Shown: positions 1-10,927 of the stretch, in pieces
Layout: every line of letters begins with the position of its first letter
Position numbering within the stretch: the stretch's first letter is position 1
Assembly: GCA_030248215.1 (NCBI GenBank)
Contig: JASANG010003862.1
Span: 310,001-374,000, forward strand
Direction: 5' to 3'
DNA from: Enoplolaimus lenunculus
Lineage: Eukaryota > Nematoda > Enoplea > Enoplida > Thoracostomopsidae
Length of the DNA: 64,000 bases
The notes under the pieces: generated by a model
What the model was told of the DNA's origin: nothing
Databases searched by the model: none
What the model saw: the letters and a program-made list of their open reading frames with translations, nothing else
Position numbers and translations under genes: made by a program

Positions 1-885
1 AAATCCTGAGCGAAAAACGCTGCGCCCAAAATCCCAATTTCCCAAAATCCCAATTTCCCAAAATTCTAATTTCCCAAAATCCCAATTTCCCAAAATCCTG
101 AGCGAAAAGCGCTGCGACCAAAATCCCAATTAGGGCGATATCCGAACTTTCAAAAATCCGTATTTCCTAAAATCTCGAGCGAAAAACGCTGCGAAAATAC
201 CAATTTCCCGAGTAAAATATCCGAATTTCCCAAAATCTTGAGCGAAAAACGCTGCGAAAATACCAATTTCCCGAGTAATATCCGAATTTCCCAAAATCCC
301 AATTTCCCAAAATCCCGACCGAAAAACGCTTCGCCCAAAATCCCAAAATCCCAATTTCGCCAAAATACCGAGCAAAAAACACTGTGCCCAAAATCCCAAT
401 TTCTCAAAATCCCAATTTCCCAAAATCCCGAGAGAAAATCGCTGCGCCCAAAATCCCAATTTCCCAAAATCCCAATGTCCCAAAATCTCAATTTCCAAAA
501 TTCCAACTTCCCAAAATCCCGAGTGAAAAACGCTGCGCCCAAAATCCCAATTTCCCAAAATCCCAATTTCAAAAAATCTCGAGCGAAAAACGCTGCGCCC
601 AAAATCCCAATTTCCCAAAATCCCGAGCGAAAAGCGCTGCGCCCAAAACCACAATTTCCCAAAACCCCAATTTCCCAAAATCCCGAGCAAAAAACGCTGT
701 GCCCAAAATCCCAATTTTCCAAAATCCCAATTTCCCAAAATCCCGAGCAAAAAACGCTGCGCCCAAAATCCTAATTTCCCAAAATCCCGAGCGAAAAACG
801 CTGTGCCCAAAATCCCAATTTTCCAAAATCCCAATTTCCCAAAATCCCAATTTCCCAAAATCCCGAGCGAAAAAAAATTGCAACA
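1..885. repeat. Tandem satellite, AAATCCCAATTTCCC / hairpin type
   Basis: The stretch is built from short blocks CCCAAAATCCCAATTT alternating with a segment carrying AGCGAAAAACGCT and TGCGCCC. The AGCG-AAAAA-CGCT part is a perfect 4-bp stem with a 5-base loop. Block number between hairpin segments varies (one to four), so the period is irregular. The array runs off the left edge of the window. Open frames on both strands here are products of the repeat and I do not treat them as genes. The same repeat occurs in the opposite orientation at 6290-7310. Confidence 0.9.
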
Positions 886-3800
886 ATGTGGCATTGCTAA
901 TTTTCAAGGGGTCGTATAGTTTGTTAACGACGTGGCGTGGTTTTCACTTAACCAAAATTAGTTACGTTTTGCCAGCAATATTCCCTTAGTTGCCATATTG
1001 ATGTGTTCTAATATTGGTGTTTATATCTATATTAGACAGCAACCGAATGAACTGCTTTACTTGAACTAATTTTTGTTTGAGTATTGTAACTATTCAGGTA
1101 TTTCAACCCCATTATTGGAATATTCATAACGGTCAATAGCGTAGTGACATTTTCGTATTGATGTTTTGTTTCAACAGGTGTTTTCTGTGACGCTCAAAGA
1201 GCATAATTTTATTGTCTCTAAAGTAAGTTAAACACTAATAATGGTCAGTGGAATTAAACATGCGGCATTAGGTGATTGGGCAGATTAGATATGGTACCTA
1301 GTTTCCGGACATTTCTTTTTGAAAAGAATAGTTAGGTTATACCCAAAAAAACCGGTTAGATAAAGCATCAAATTGCAGCCAGACCAGTAGTAAAGTATAG
1401 CCAGCTCTCGAGACCGGAGCTATAAGTAATTTACTAATATCACACTGAATCTCTGTATCATACTAGTTGGCACTGTAACATTTATATCTTGTATTATTTT
1501 AGGTATTTTGTGATTATTTCGTTTTTCCCAGCGGCTCCTGATAACGCCAAAGGTGACTCGTGTTTCTGCATAGAAATACAAGTCGAGCAAATGAAAATCA
1601 AGTAATTCGTGTGCTTGTTAAAGTAAGCTGCAATGCAGTTAGCGTAAAGAAAATGCGGCGGTGAAGACGGATGTGTTAATCCGTCGGATGACTTGCAGAA
1701 TTGGTTTTCGCTATACCGCAAGCCGCTGCGTGACTTGTAAGTTTTGTAGTCGTTAAGAATGTTGTATCTTTCTATTTGCACTTAAGAAGTAGTTTATGTT
1801 TTGATTAGTCTTGAATCGTACTCTCCACTAATTTTGATGTAAACGTTGCTAGTAGACATTAATTTTAAAGCTATGTTAAAAAACCGGTTTTGTCAAGGTA
1901 TATTAAAAAATAAAGCAGAAAAGATTTTAAATGACAGATGAGGCCAAAACATGGCTACTATAACTGTTCGAATGAATTGTCGTAGAAATCTGTTTACTAG
2001 CAAATTATGAGCTGACGTCGGATCTGCTAACTTTCACTTTTCCGTTATGGAATTAAATTCAACACCGGGACAACAAATAATTTTGGGGGGTTTCTTTGGT
2101 TACTCTTTAGATCTTGGTTAATTGAGGTGATTTTAGCACATCTCGTGTTGGCCATCCCGATTAATCCATAGTGAGTGGCGATTCTTCAATGGTGCTTTTG
2201 AAAAAAACGGTATATGTAATTACCGAGTTGAATCAGGCCGCCGGTGCAGCCTTATAAGGTAAGGGGGGTGTGAAAACCACCTATGTTGACTTAAACGTAC
2301 ATATGCATGTGACAGGGTTCCAGCAAAATTCCGATTCCGATTCCAGTTCCGACAATATGTTGTTCCGGTTGGAACCCTGATGTGTGGGCTGGTTAAACTT
2401 TCTAACTGCAGCCGCTTCCGTTTTAAAAAAATGGACTGCGTGGGCGCGTTTTTACTTTTAGCTGCGTGTTCACTGATTTTTGAGCGGAAATTTTCATTGA
2501 ATAAAAATAATACACAGGTTTCAAAAAGCAATTTTTTTGATTTTTATTTATTTTTAGGGTATATGTTATGCCTAAGTGCAATTTTGTGGGCTAATTTATG
2601 TTAAACTCAGGGGCGTACACAAAGGGGAGATAACTAAGATAATTCCACCTGAGAAAATTTATTGGATCGAAAAAGGACATTTTTAGTTTCCAGTTTCCGC
2701 ACTCACTAAATTTTACGTGGTTAAACCCCTTTCAGAACTAAGACCTCAAGCTACGCCTCTGTTAGTTAAAAACAAGGTTGGTAAAAGTAAAGTAGTTTTT
2801 ATAAAGTGCACCAAAATACAGTTTTAATCTAGGATTCTATTGGATATGTTGCTCCCTTAAAGAAACTGTAGATAGCAATTTATATTTTGCTTAAAAATGC
2901 GCGAGAATATCACAATTGAGACCCGTAAAGTTTCATAATATCATTTCAGATTGTTTTGACTAGAGGCTTTTGCGATTTCAAGTTAGCGGACGAATATTTC
3001 TGGTGTTTGCAATCTTTTGAATGTTATCGAAAACTAAACTGATGGATTTATTGAAGTTTCGAGATGGTTGAAATATTGCGGCAGTTTGTGCAAGGAGAAC
3101 AATATTAATATCGCAGGGATGCGTTGTATGGACGGATTATATTTAATATCATTGTTACTGGTGCCCAGAATAACGAGCAAAATTGAAGAGTTACAAGCTG
3201 TTTTTGACATTACAGATAAATTATTTGAAAGAATTTAACATTTTATATTGAAATGTTTGAAATTGTTGTGGTAATTTGAAATGTCGGCAGCACGGTATAA
3301 ATAGGAGTATCGTAAAAGAGCGAGGAGGAGAGCGGCGAATTATATCGAATCCTAACTGCAATTTTAGTTTTACTGCGTGAATGTTACTAGCTTTATGTGT
3401 TTTTTGGAACTTGGTTATGCTTGGTTTTTTTCTGTTTTGTTGTTCCTCGGTTCCAGTGGTGATTAGAGTAAGAAAAACATTTTCCAAGCAGAGTTAGTCC
3501 CAACTAAGGGACCCTAACCCAATTCTATTCTTACTGTGTATTATCTGTGCAACTAGAAACTTGGTCGGATACTTATTTGTATGTCGTATACTGATAAACG
3601 ATCCAATAAACCAAAAAATCGTGGTAACCTATTTCGTTTCGCTGAAAAGCTGGTGCAAAAAATATTTAGCTGTGACATGTTGTAGTTTTGATTTCGTTGG
3701 TTTTATAAAGTATTTACGTATGCTATTCTGATGTCTATTGCGTAAAATGCGATGGCTGCATAGTATGGATTTAAACTGTCGAGTCGTATTTCTTTGAGTC

Positions 3801-4340
3801 AGTGACTTATTTTTGTTGATGCTCGTATAGTTTGTTGTGCGTGAATGTCACGGCTCTGTAAACAGCGTGCTTACAGTATGATGCATATTCATTTTACCTA
3901 TGCATTTTATAAATTCATGAGCCAGTTTTATTGCATTTGTGGTGTCTGATGTTTAAACTATTCTCCACGACTAAAATGCTCTTAATAATTTTGGAAAGAT
4001 TCACTTGAAAATTGTATTTCTGTGTAAAAGGTTCACAAAGATGGTGGCTAGTTTTTCGCGAAAAATTACTATTCTAAAATATAGCGCATATAAAAGTTTA
4101 TATCCTGCTCAATTCGCTAAAGCGCAAGTAAAACGTAAATCTTAAACCTAAGTTTCACAGCTCTTTCTGTCTGCTAGAAGACAGGCTTCTACAAAATTTA
4201 ACATGGCCCGAAATACTAACTTTAAGATACAAGAAGAGGGAGGTAGTTCCAGAGCGAATATATTTTCAATATTTTGTGTATGTACCGCCAACATTTCCTA
4301 TATTGTGTTTTATTCTTCATGTATGGTGCTATATATTCTA
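886..4340. other. Intergenic, no gene recognised
   Basis: AT-rich DNA without an ORF that resembles a known protein. It holds a very short foldback (2313-2379). An open frame without a start codon at about 3045-3235 has a protein-like composition but no recognisable domain. Confidence 0.5.
2313..2379. mobile_element. Short hAT-like foldback (internally deleted MITE)
   Basis: Begins CAGGGTTCCAGC and ends GGTTGGAACCCTG, which are inverted copies of each other. The ends match the CAGGGTG-type ends of the fuller MITEs elsewhere in the window. No convincing 8-bp target duplication is visible. Confidence 0.4.
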
Positions 4341-4348
4341 TATCAAAA

Positions 4349-4510
4349 ATGTCGAGCTGTGGTAGCACAATGTTCGATTTTGTGTTTTATGTGTCCAAAC
4401 AAATTAAATATACAATGCAACAGAGTCTTTGTGATTTGTCCGAGCGCAGGCTGGATGGAGATTCAGTGGCTTATGCCAATTTCGGCCCAAACTCCAGCAT
4501 TTATAAATAA
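4349..4510 (+). CDS. Possible small ORF, 53 aa, unknown
   Basis: An ATG-to-TAA frame beginning MSSCGSTMFDFVFYVSKQ and ending NSSIYK. Composition is protein-like (mixed charge, few low-complexity runs), but there is no recognised domain, no clear splice context and no neighbour that suggests a role. Such frames arise by chance in AT-rich DNA. Confidence 0.12.
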   Translation: MSSCGSTMFDFVFYVSKQIKYTMQQSLCDLSERRLDGDSVAYANFGPNSSIYK

Positions 4511-4679
4511 CGAGGCCTCAAAATCGAAAAAGTCAACGTATAAAACGTTTTTATACCCGAGCCTAAGCCGTAAAGTGTGCAATCGGAGGTGAAAAAAAAT
4601 TCGCCGGAGCCAGAGTTGACGCGAAACATTTGATATGTTGACCCATGTAAAAGATCATTGGCGGAACGTTTTTCTTTTT

Positions 4680-5216
4680 TCTGTAGAACTAGAAAAGAAT
4701 AAGCTTAAGCTTTAGACTAACTTTTTTTGGTTGGGCTTAGGCTTACGAATAAACACATTCTTAAGGCTTAGGACTAGGCTGAGGACTAAGCTTATAAAGT
4801 ACTGTTCCGCTCATGTTCTTTTCATTAACAGATATGTTTTTAAATTTGTTTTTGGCAAACATCTGGTTTCAAGGTGTTATAATGCCAGAACCCCCGGCAT
4901 ATTTTCTGCCGGAGCCGTAGGCAGTCCTCCATTTGCGCCATAAATAGTGGAACAAATTGTATGTGCCCTAAATATATAATGGGAGAAATTGCAAAAGCCG
5001 CGAAAACCATATATACCGGCAGTTTTCAAAAAATAGTCTGAAATGTATTTGTGTGTAGGCTTTGAAAAACACTTTGCAATAAAACGCTTAGGTTTGTTTT
5101 TGTATAGGAATGTTGTTAAAATTTTAACACGGCCCTATACTGTGCAATTTTTCCCGGCCACTATTTTAAAAAACAGCCGGTCTAAAAAGCAAAAATAAAG
5201 CTGGTAATAAAAGCTT
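4680..5216. repeat. Degenerate GCTTAGG-rich repeat remnants
   Basis: Clusters of GGCTTAGGCTTA-like hexamers at 4730-4800, and fragments of the CCGGAGG hAT-like family at about 4570-4620 and 4890-4940. These look like decayed copies of the better preserved elements at 5217-5372 and 7398-7745. No gene seen. Confidence 0.4.
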
Positions 5217-5372
5217 GGCCCAAAGGAGCGTCCAGGTTTTTGGTGGGTCCATAAAAGAGTAGGTTTAGATTCTTGATTATTTTTTGTTTTTAAGGCTTAG
5301 GCTTAGGCTAAAGAACACGTTTTTGCAACGCTTACGCATAATCTACTGTTACGCCCAAAACTAACATTGGCC
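5217..5372. mobile_element. GGCC-ended MITE with TTAGGC-like core, 8-bp TSD
   Basis: 156-bp element. The left end GGCCCAAAGGAGCGTCC and the right end GCCCAAAACTAACATTGGCC are imperfect inverted repeats. It is flanked on both sides by AAAAGCTT (5209-5216 and 5373-5380), a perfect 8-bp duplication. The core carries AAGGCTTAGGCTTAGGC. Related copies lie at 34352-34470, 43555-43737 and 50602-50750. An 8-bp TSD fits hAT-type integration; no transposase is present. Confidence 0.75.
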
Positions 5373-6227
5373 AAAAGCTTACATATAGTAGAATTTTTTG
5401 GTTGACTTAGGGTTAGGGGTAGGCTTAGGAATAACTCATTCTGTACACTATGGCTTAGGCTTACGCTTAAGCTAGGGAGGTGCATAAAAACGCTAAACTG
5501 GCCTAGGCAAACGAAGTGTTTTGTACTCGCCCGACAGCATTCAGTTTCTCGCTTTTTTTGCTCGCCAGTGTTTTCTAGTGCGATCCCCCTTTTTCAGAAA
5601 CTGCACAGTCCCGACTTTTTTAAAATATAGAAAATTTCCAGTTTGCGAACCGTGAAGCCGTAGACGGTTGCCGTATTTCTTAAATTCTCATTGACAGCTG
5701 CTATATTTATTTACTAAGGGCAAGCGTCTAAGCTGTTTTTTTGAAAATTCTCATCGGGCTGCTATATTTTTAAAAATACGCTTTAGACGACATCTCACAT
5801 TTTGTTAGCACCATCAAAAACGATTGCCCTTTTTCAAATTTACAGCAGTCGTAGACGCTACCTATTCGAAAAATAGCTATCGTTTATTGAAATTTTAAAA
5901 ATTTCAAAATTTTTAAAAAATAGTACAACTAACTGCCATCTGTTGTATAGTAGATGGCAGTCGTCTACGGTCGGTGTGAAATTCCACACACCGTACCCAA
6001 ATAATTGTGGACGACGCATAACTGACTGGCGAAAACACCAGCTCGAACATAATTTTCAAATGGGAAAAGTCTGGCGAGCCTGAACTTTCCGATGGGACAG
6101 TTTATCCTGGTATGGATTATCTCGTGGGATATAAACAGCCAATGAATAGATCGGGATGGTAACAGTGGTATAAAAGGCATATATATTCCTATGCATAAAC
6201 CTAAACGTTAATTCTAACTTAAGAGCG
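5373..6227. other. No gene; decayed repeats and a foldback
   Basis: Contains more GCTTAGG-like hexamers (5390-5480). A pair of inverted motifs, AGCCGTAGACGGTTGCC near 5652 and GGCAGTCGTCTACGGTC near 5956, bounds about 320 bp of AT-rich DNA and probably marks another foldback element. Confidence 0.4.
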
Positions 6228-6289
6228 TACTGTAGTGACCCGAATAAGAGGGGGACTGATATTTAGGCCTATGTATATACTGTAGAGGT

Positions 6290-7310
6290 CCCTCCCAAAA
6301 TCCGCGGATATTACCCGGGAAATTGGGATTTCAGGCGCAGCGCCGTTTTTGCTCGGGATTTTGGGAAATTGGGATTTTGGGCGCAGAGCCGTTTTTGCTC
6401 GGGATTTTGGGAAATTCGGATATAACCCGGGAAATTGAGATTTTGGGCGCAGCGTTTTTGCTCTTGATTTTGGGAAAATGGGATTTTGGGAAATTGGGAT
6501 TTTGGGAAATTCGGATATAACCCGGGAAATTGGGATTTTGGGCGCAGCGTTTTTGCTCTTGATTTTGGGAAAATGGGATTTTGGGAAATTGTGATTTTGG
6601 GAAATTCGGATATAACCCGGGAAATTGAGATTTTGGGCGCAGCGTTTTTGCTCAGGATTTTGGGAAATTCGGATATAACCCGAGAAATTGGGATTTTGGG
6701 CGGAGCGTCTTTCGCTCAGAATTTTAGGCGCAGCGTTTTTTGCTCGGGATTTTGGGAAATTGGGATTTTGGAAAATTCGGATATTACTCGGGAAATTGGG
6801 ATTTTGGGCGCAGCCTCTTTCGCTCGTAATTTTGGGAAATTGGGATTTATGTCGCAGCGTTTTTCGCTCGGGACTTTGGGAAATTGGGATTTTTGCGAAA
6901 TTCGGATATAATCCGGGAAATTGGGATTTTATGTGCAGCGTTTGTTGCTCGGGATTTGGGGAAATTACCCGGGAAATTGGAATTTTGGTCACAGCGTTTT
7001 TCGCTCCAGACTTGGGGAAATAGGGATTTTTGGGAAATTCGTATATAACTCGGGAAATTGGGATTTTGGGTGCAGCGTTTTTTGCTCGGGATTTTAGGAA
7101 TTGGGATATATTACCCGGGAAGTTGGGATTTTGGGCGCAGTGTTTTCGATCGGGATTGTGGGAAATTGGGATATTACCTGGGAAATTGGGATTTTGGGCG
7201 CAGCCTTTTTCGCTCGAGATTTTGGGAAATTGGGATATTACTCACGAAATTGGAATTTTAGGAGCAACGTTTTTCACTCGGGATTTTGGAAATTGAGATT
7301 CTGAGAAGTT
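6290..7310. repeat. Tandem satellite, reverse orientation of the 1-885 array
   Basis: Blocks GGGATTTTGGGAAATT alternate with GGGCGCAGCGTTTTTCGCTC and with a second linker, CGGATATAACCCGGG. This is the reverse complement of the array at the left edge, with an added CCCGGG-containing linker. It starts about 60 bp inside the left TIR of the element at 6230-8474. Confidence 0.88.
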
Positions 7311-7397
7311 AGCGCAATTTTATGGAACCCTAAGCAAGGAGGGGGCTACCGCACCCCAAACCCCCGCACTAAGCGGTTCTCACACTTAGCTACACAT

Positions 7398-7745
7398 CAG
7401 AGTACAACCCGAGGTCTGCCTCCGGCTCCAGCAGAAAATCGGCCTCCGGCTCCGGTAGAATTTTTGTCGGAGGTGTCGGCATTTTCGGTAGTAACATTTT
7501 GCACAGTTTTGCAAAATTTATCTGTCTAGCGTGTTTTGTTTTACTTTTGTCACTATATGAAGATATGACTTCCAAAATTTCGCAGAAAATTAGGTTAAAA
7601 CCAAATAACTTAACAACAACTTGCAGTTATTTGCTAAAATTAATAATTAACCATAATTCTTACTACCTTATTTCGCCTCACCTCCGGCTCCGGCAAGTTT
7701 AGTTGACTTCCGGCTCCGGCATTTTTCACTTCCGGTTGCACCCTG
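7398..7745. mobile_element. hAT-like MITE family 1 (CAGRGTRCAACCGGAGGT ends)
   Basis: 348-bp element with inverted ends (CAGAGTACAACC... and ...GGTTGCACCCTG) and clusters of CCGGCTCCGG inside each end. Flanks CTACACAT (7390-7397) and CTGCACAT (7746-7753) differ at one base and look like an 8-bp target duplication. It is nested in the larger element 6230-8474 and has no coding capacity. Confidence 0.75.
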
Positions 7746-7954
7746 CTGCACATAGTCAAAAAATTTTGCTCAAACAACGAATTACTTGCGTTGGGGTTTG
7801 GGGATCGTGCCAATTTGGCTACAAAGGGGCAAAGCCTTCTTGCATCCGTTTGTCTCTGGTTCCGTCAAGCCTCGAACCTAAGTATATACACCTTAAGTTT
7901 GCCCAGGACATTTGGATTTCACAAGGAAAATCGGCATATGACCCGTGATACTGC

Positions 7955-8070
7955 TAGTTTGGGAAATTGGGATATTACCTGGGAAATTAGGATTTTGGAA
8001 AACTGGGATATTATCGGGGAAATTAGGATTTTGGGAAACTGGGATATTATGCGGGAAATTGGTACTTACC
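7955..8070. repeat. Small patch of the GGGAAATTGGGATATT repeat
   Basis: Three to four degenerate units alternating GGGAAATTAGGATTTTGG with ACTGGGATATTA. Related to the 6290-7310 satellite but lacking the hairpin segment. Confidence 0.7.
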
Positions 8071-8479
8071 TGTTCTATACATAGGCCGAGGTACCCCTGT
8101 TATTGGGTTACGGACTGTTCCAACCCGCCCTCCACCACGCTTCGTTACTGATATATCATATATTGCAACTATCCGATGAATTAAACGTTTTTTGCCTTGC
8201 ATCAAAACCTTGAGCGATAATGCAATTATACTTTGGAACGTTACTTTCTAAATTTAAGTACTTAACGTTTAAAGTTTTGAACTCAACTTCATTTGGTCCT
8301 CGAGTCATTTATGCTAAACAATTAGGGATAATTGACATTTATGGACTCTAATTATGGTGTAGGGACTCCATCCGCTTACGGAATCTTATTAAGGATACGG
8401 ACTTCTATTGATTGGGACTCAAAAATGGTGATTGGGCTCAAAATGGTGACCCCCTCTTATTCGGGTCACTACAGTAATG

Positions 8480-8985
8480 CGGGATTCACGATATAACAGG
8501 GGCAGGTGGGACACGGCTTGTCCCATGTTGATTCGACGTCAACGTTAAAATTCGGGCTCTTATATCGTGTCAACAGACAAAACTCGAATGTCATATGTCA
8601 TTAGCATAGAATCCACCGCTCTCAAATGATCAGTGTGTAGAAGGGACGGTCACGTGATACTGTCGGACATATATATGCGCATATCATGATATTCCAAAAT
8701 TTCAGCAAATATCATATGATATTCAACGGAACAGTGTAATCTTTGGGTGTTGATAAATAAAGGGAAAGTCGAGCGGCAAAGGCATAGATGTGCCTTAAAA
8801 ACCAAATACACGCCTGCAAATCGTTTCCGACACAAAATACTTAGCTCAGAACCGCAGCTTTAAAAGTCAAAATTCAAATTCTAGCATCATATGATATTCA
8901 ACAGGACAATTTGGGTATGTTACCTCAAGTGTGTAATATTCGCAGGTAATACCTCCAATATCATATTGAAGAACAAAAGGTCACC
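8480..8985. other. No gene; repeated TCATATGATATTCAAC motif
   Basis: The motif TCATATGATATTCAAC occurs near 8712 and 8887. At the first site it sits in the 14-bp palindrome ATATCATATGATAT (8709-8722). Nothing else recognised. Confidence 0.35.
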
Positions 8986-8992
8986 CACACAT

Positions 8993-9339
8993 CAGGGTAC
9001 AACCGGAGGTCTGGCCCCGGCTTCGGCAGAAAATCGCGTCCGGCTCCGGTAGAATTTCTGCCGGAAGTTCCGGCCATTTCGGTAGTAAAGTTTTGCATAA
9101 TTTAGCAAAATTTATCTGTTAGTGCGTTTCGTTCTACTTTCGTCACAAGTTCCAGAAAGGAATTTCCGAAATTTCCCAGAAAATCAACGTAAATCCAAAC
9201 AACTTAACAACATATTGCAGATATTGGCTAAAATTAACTAACTAACCATCATTTTTACTACATAAGTTTGCCTCACCTCCACCTCTGGGAAGTTTCGTTG
9301 ACCTCCGGCTCCGGTTTTTTCACCTCCGGTTGCACTCTG
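8993..9339. mobile_element. hAT-like MITE family 1, perfect 8-bp TSD
   Basis: 347-bp element, starting CAGGGTACAACCGGAGGT and ending ACCTCCGGTTGCACTCTG. It is flanked by identical CCACACAT at 8985-8992 and 9340-9347. Same orientation and internal sequence as 7398-7745. Confidence 0.85.
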
Positions 9340-9490
9340 CCACACATGTTAATAGCAGACAAATACAAATTTTTGAATACAATATGAGGTCTGCCAGCAG
9401 ACAAAATTTTACCAAATAGTCTAATAGGGACAGAACGTATCCCAAGCTGCACCGGTTATAAACGTGAACCCCACATTAAAATAAGCTTAT

Positions 9491-10060
9491 ACCCCAGCAA
9501 AAAGAAAGAGCGTACCGCTTTACTCAAGAAAAACCTTGCGTTCTTGGCGCATTTTACGTCTGTAAAGCATCAAAGCATTTTACAGTATTACCCAATCAGC
9601 CCTACCCCAGCAAAAACAAATAGTGTACCGTTTTATTCAAGAAAAAACCTTGCGTTCTTGGCGCATTTTACGTCTGTAAAGCATCAAAGCATTTTACAGT
9701 ATTACCCAATCAGCCCTACCCCAGCAAAAACAAATAGTGTACCGTTTTATTCAAGAAAAAACCTTGCGTTCTTGGCGCATTTTACGTCTGTAAAGCATCA
9801 AAGCATTTTACAGTATTACCCAATCAGCCCTACCCCAGCAAAAACAAATAGTGTACCGTTTTATTCAAGAAAAAAACCTTGCGTTCTTGGCGCATTTTAC
9901 GTCTGTAAAGCATCAAAGCATTTTACAGTATTACCCAATCAGCCCTACCCCAGCAAAAACAAATAGTGTACCGTTTTATTCAAGAAAAAACCTTGCGTTC
10001 TTGGCGCATTTTACGTCTGTAAAGCATCAAAGCATTTTACTGTACTACACAATCAGCCCA
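9491..10060. repeat. 114-bp minisatellite, five units
   Basis: Five head-to-tail units of about 114 bp (570 bp in all). They are almost identical except for one 1-bp insertion and a slightly diverged first and last unit. Each unit contains the imperfect inverted repeat TGTAAAGCATCAAAGC / GCATTTTACA. Because 114 is a multiple of three, one plus-strand frame stays open through most of the array (38-residue period, LAHFTSVKHQSILQYYP...). There is no domain or splice evidence that it is translated. Confidence 0.9.
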
Positions 10061-10062
10061 CC

Positions 10063-10927
10063 ATGGGTTTGTTGCTTTAGCGGGATCAGTGCGAGATAGG
10101 AAACTATGGTGTTTCAGGTGTGTTCGCTGACGAATTCACAGTCAAATCTTTTTTTACACTGTTGCTTATCTAAATATACTTTCGGACACACTTTAAACAA
10201 AACGGCATTTTATTGAAACATGCAACAAGCGCACACTGTATTCAGTAAAAAATATGAATGGAGCGAATTCAAAAGTGTATTTCAAATGGCAAGCATTGAG
10301 CTTCCGTTTACACAACGCAATTAACATAATCAACATTTCATGGTTCTTTACATCATGAATACTGTCCAATTAAAACCAGACGACTTCATGATGAAATGAT
10401 ATTCGTACATTCGACACAAAAGCTCAGATATGAAATGGTGAAGTATTGCATAAGTGAGGTCACATTACATCTTGTAATGGTCAATAGACACGTCTGAAAG
10501 TTCCGATTATTACGTAACGCAAATATATGTATTTTGAACAAAAATGACAAAAATCATAGCTAACAACAGAAATATGTTTATGAGCATACGCAAATTATTG
10601 TTATATCCCAACGGCTGTTGCGCACTTCCCCGTATTTACACTTAGAACAGGCTCACGTACATTTTTGCGTAAGCGGATGCAAAAACCGTTGCCTAAGCTA
10701 AGTCTAAGCTTTAACAATAAGTGTAAGAGGATGTATACAACAACCTATGTAACTATGTAATACCGCGGCAAGTAATTCAACGTTATATTTTGCGCACCAA
10801 ATCATGAATCAAATGACACTCGAACCGTTCCACCAGTAACGTCCAAAAGACCACGAAAGCGAATGCTCCAAATAATTTCGCACTATTTTTACAATCATCG
10901 AAAACTGTTCAATGCAATGTGAAAACA
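10063..10927 (-). other. Probable 3' flank/UTR of the NTF2 gene
   Basis: No ORF of interest on either strand. On the minus strand this is the DNA downstream of the NTF2 stop codon. An AATAAA lies at 10214-10209, so the mRNA could end in this stretch. It also has degenerate CTAAGC hexamers near 10690. Confidence 0.35.
10209..10214 (-). promoter_or_regulatory. Candidate poly(A) signal AATAAA for NTF2
   Basis: AATAAA on the minus strand, about 715 bp past the NTF2 stop codon. The distance implies a fairly long 3' UTR, and nearer variant signals cannot be excluded. Confidence 0.25.

Larger units (their letters stand above)
6230..8474. mobile_element. Composite TA-flanked TIR element carrying satellite DNA
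   Basis: The left end CTGTAGTGACCCGAATAAG at 6230 recurs as its reverse complement ending at 8474. Both ends abut TA, as expected for a TA target duplication (Tc1/mariner-like). The 2,245-bp interior holds no transposase. It holds the inverted-orientation satellite (6290-7310), a complete hAT-like MITE (7398-7745), a smaller satellite patch (7955-8070) and unique-looking sequence to the right end. Shorter relatives occur at 58378-59003 and, truncated, from 34293. Confidence 0.7.

Noticed and set aside
130-989. Long open frames on both strands within the left satellite
   Set aside because: They exist in several frames at once and follow the repeat unit; the peptides are simple repeats (PKSQFPKIPISQNP-like).
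3045-3235. Open frame without ATG, protein-like (NIAGMRCMDGLYLISLLLVP...)
   Set aside because: No usable acceptor in front and no domain; frames of this length occur by chance in this base composition.
4720-5480. Interstitial telomere array from GGCTTAGG hexamers
   Set aside because: Only a few degenerate hexamers occur per site, and the better ones lie inside MITEs with target duplications, so they are element sequence.
6219-7304. 257-aa minus-strand frame and several plus-strand frames in the second satellite
   Set aside because: Same repeat artefact as at 1-885, in the opposite orientation.
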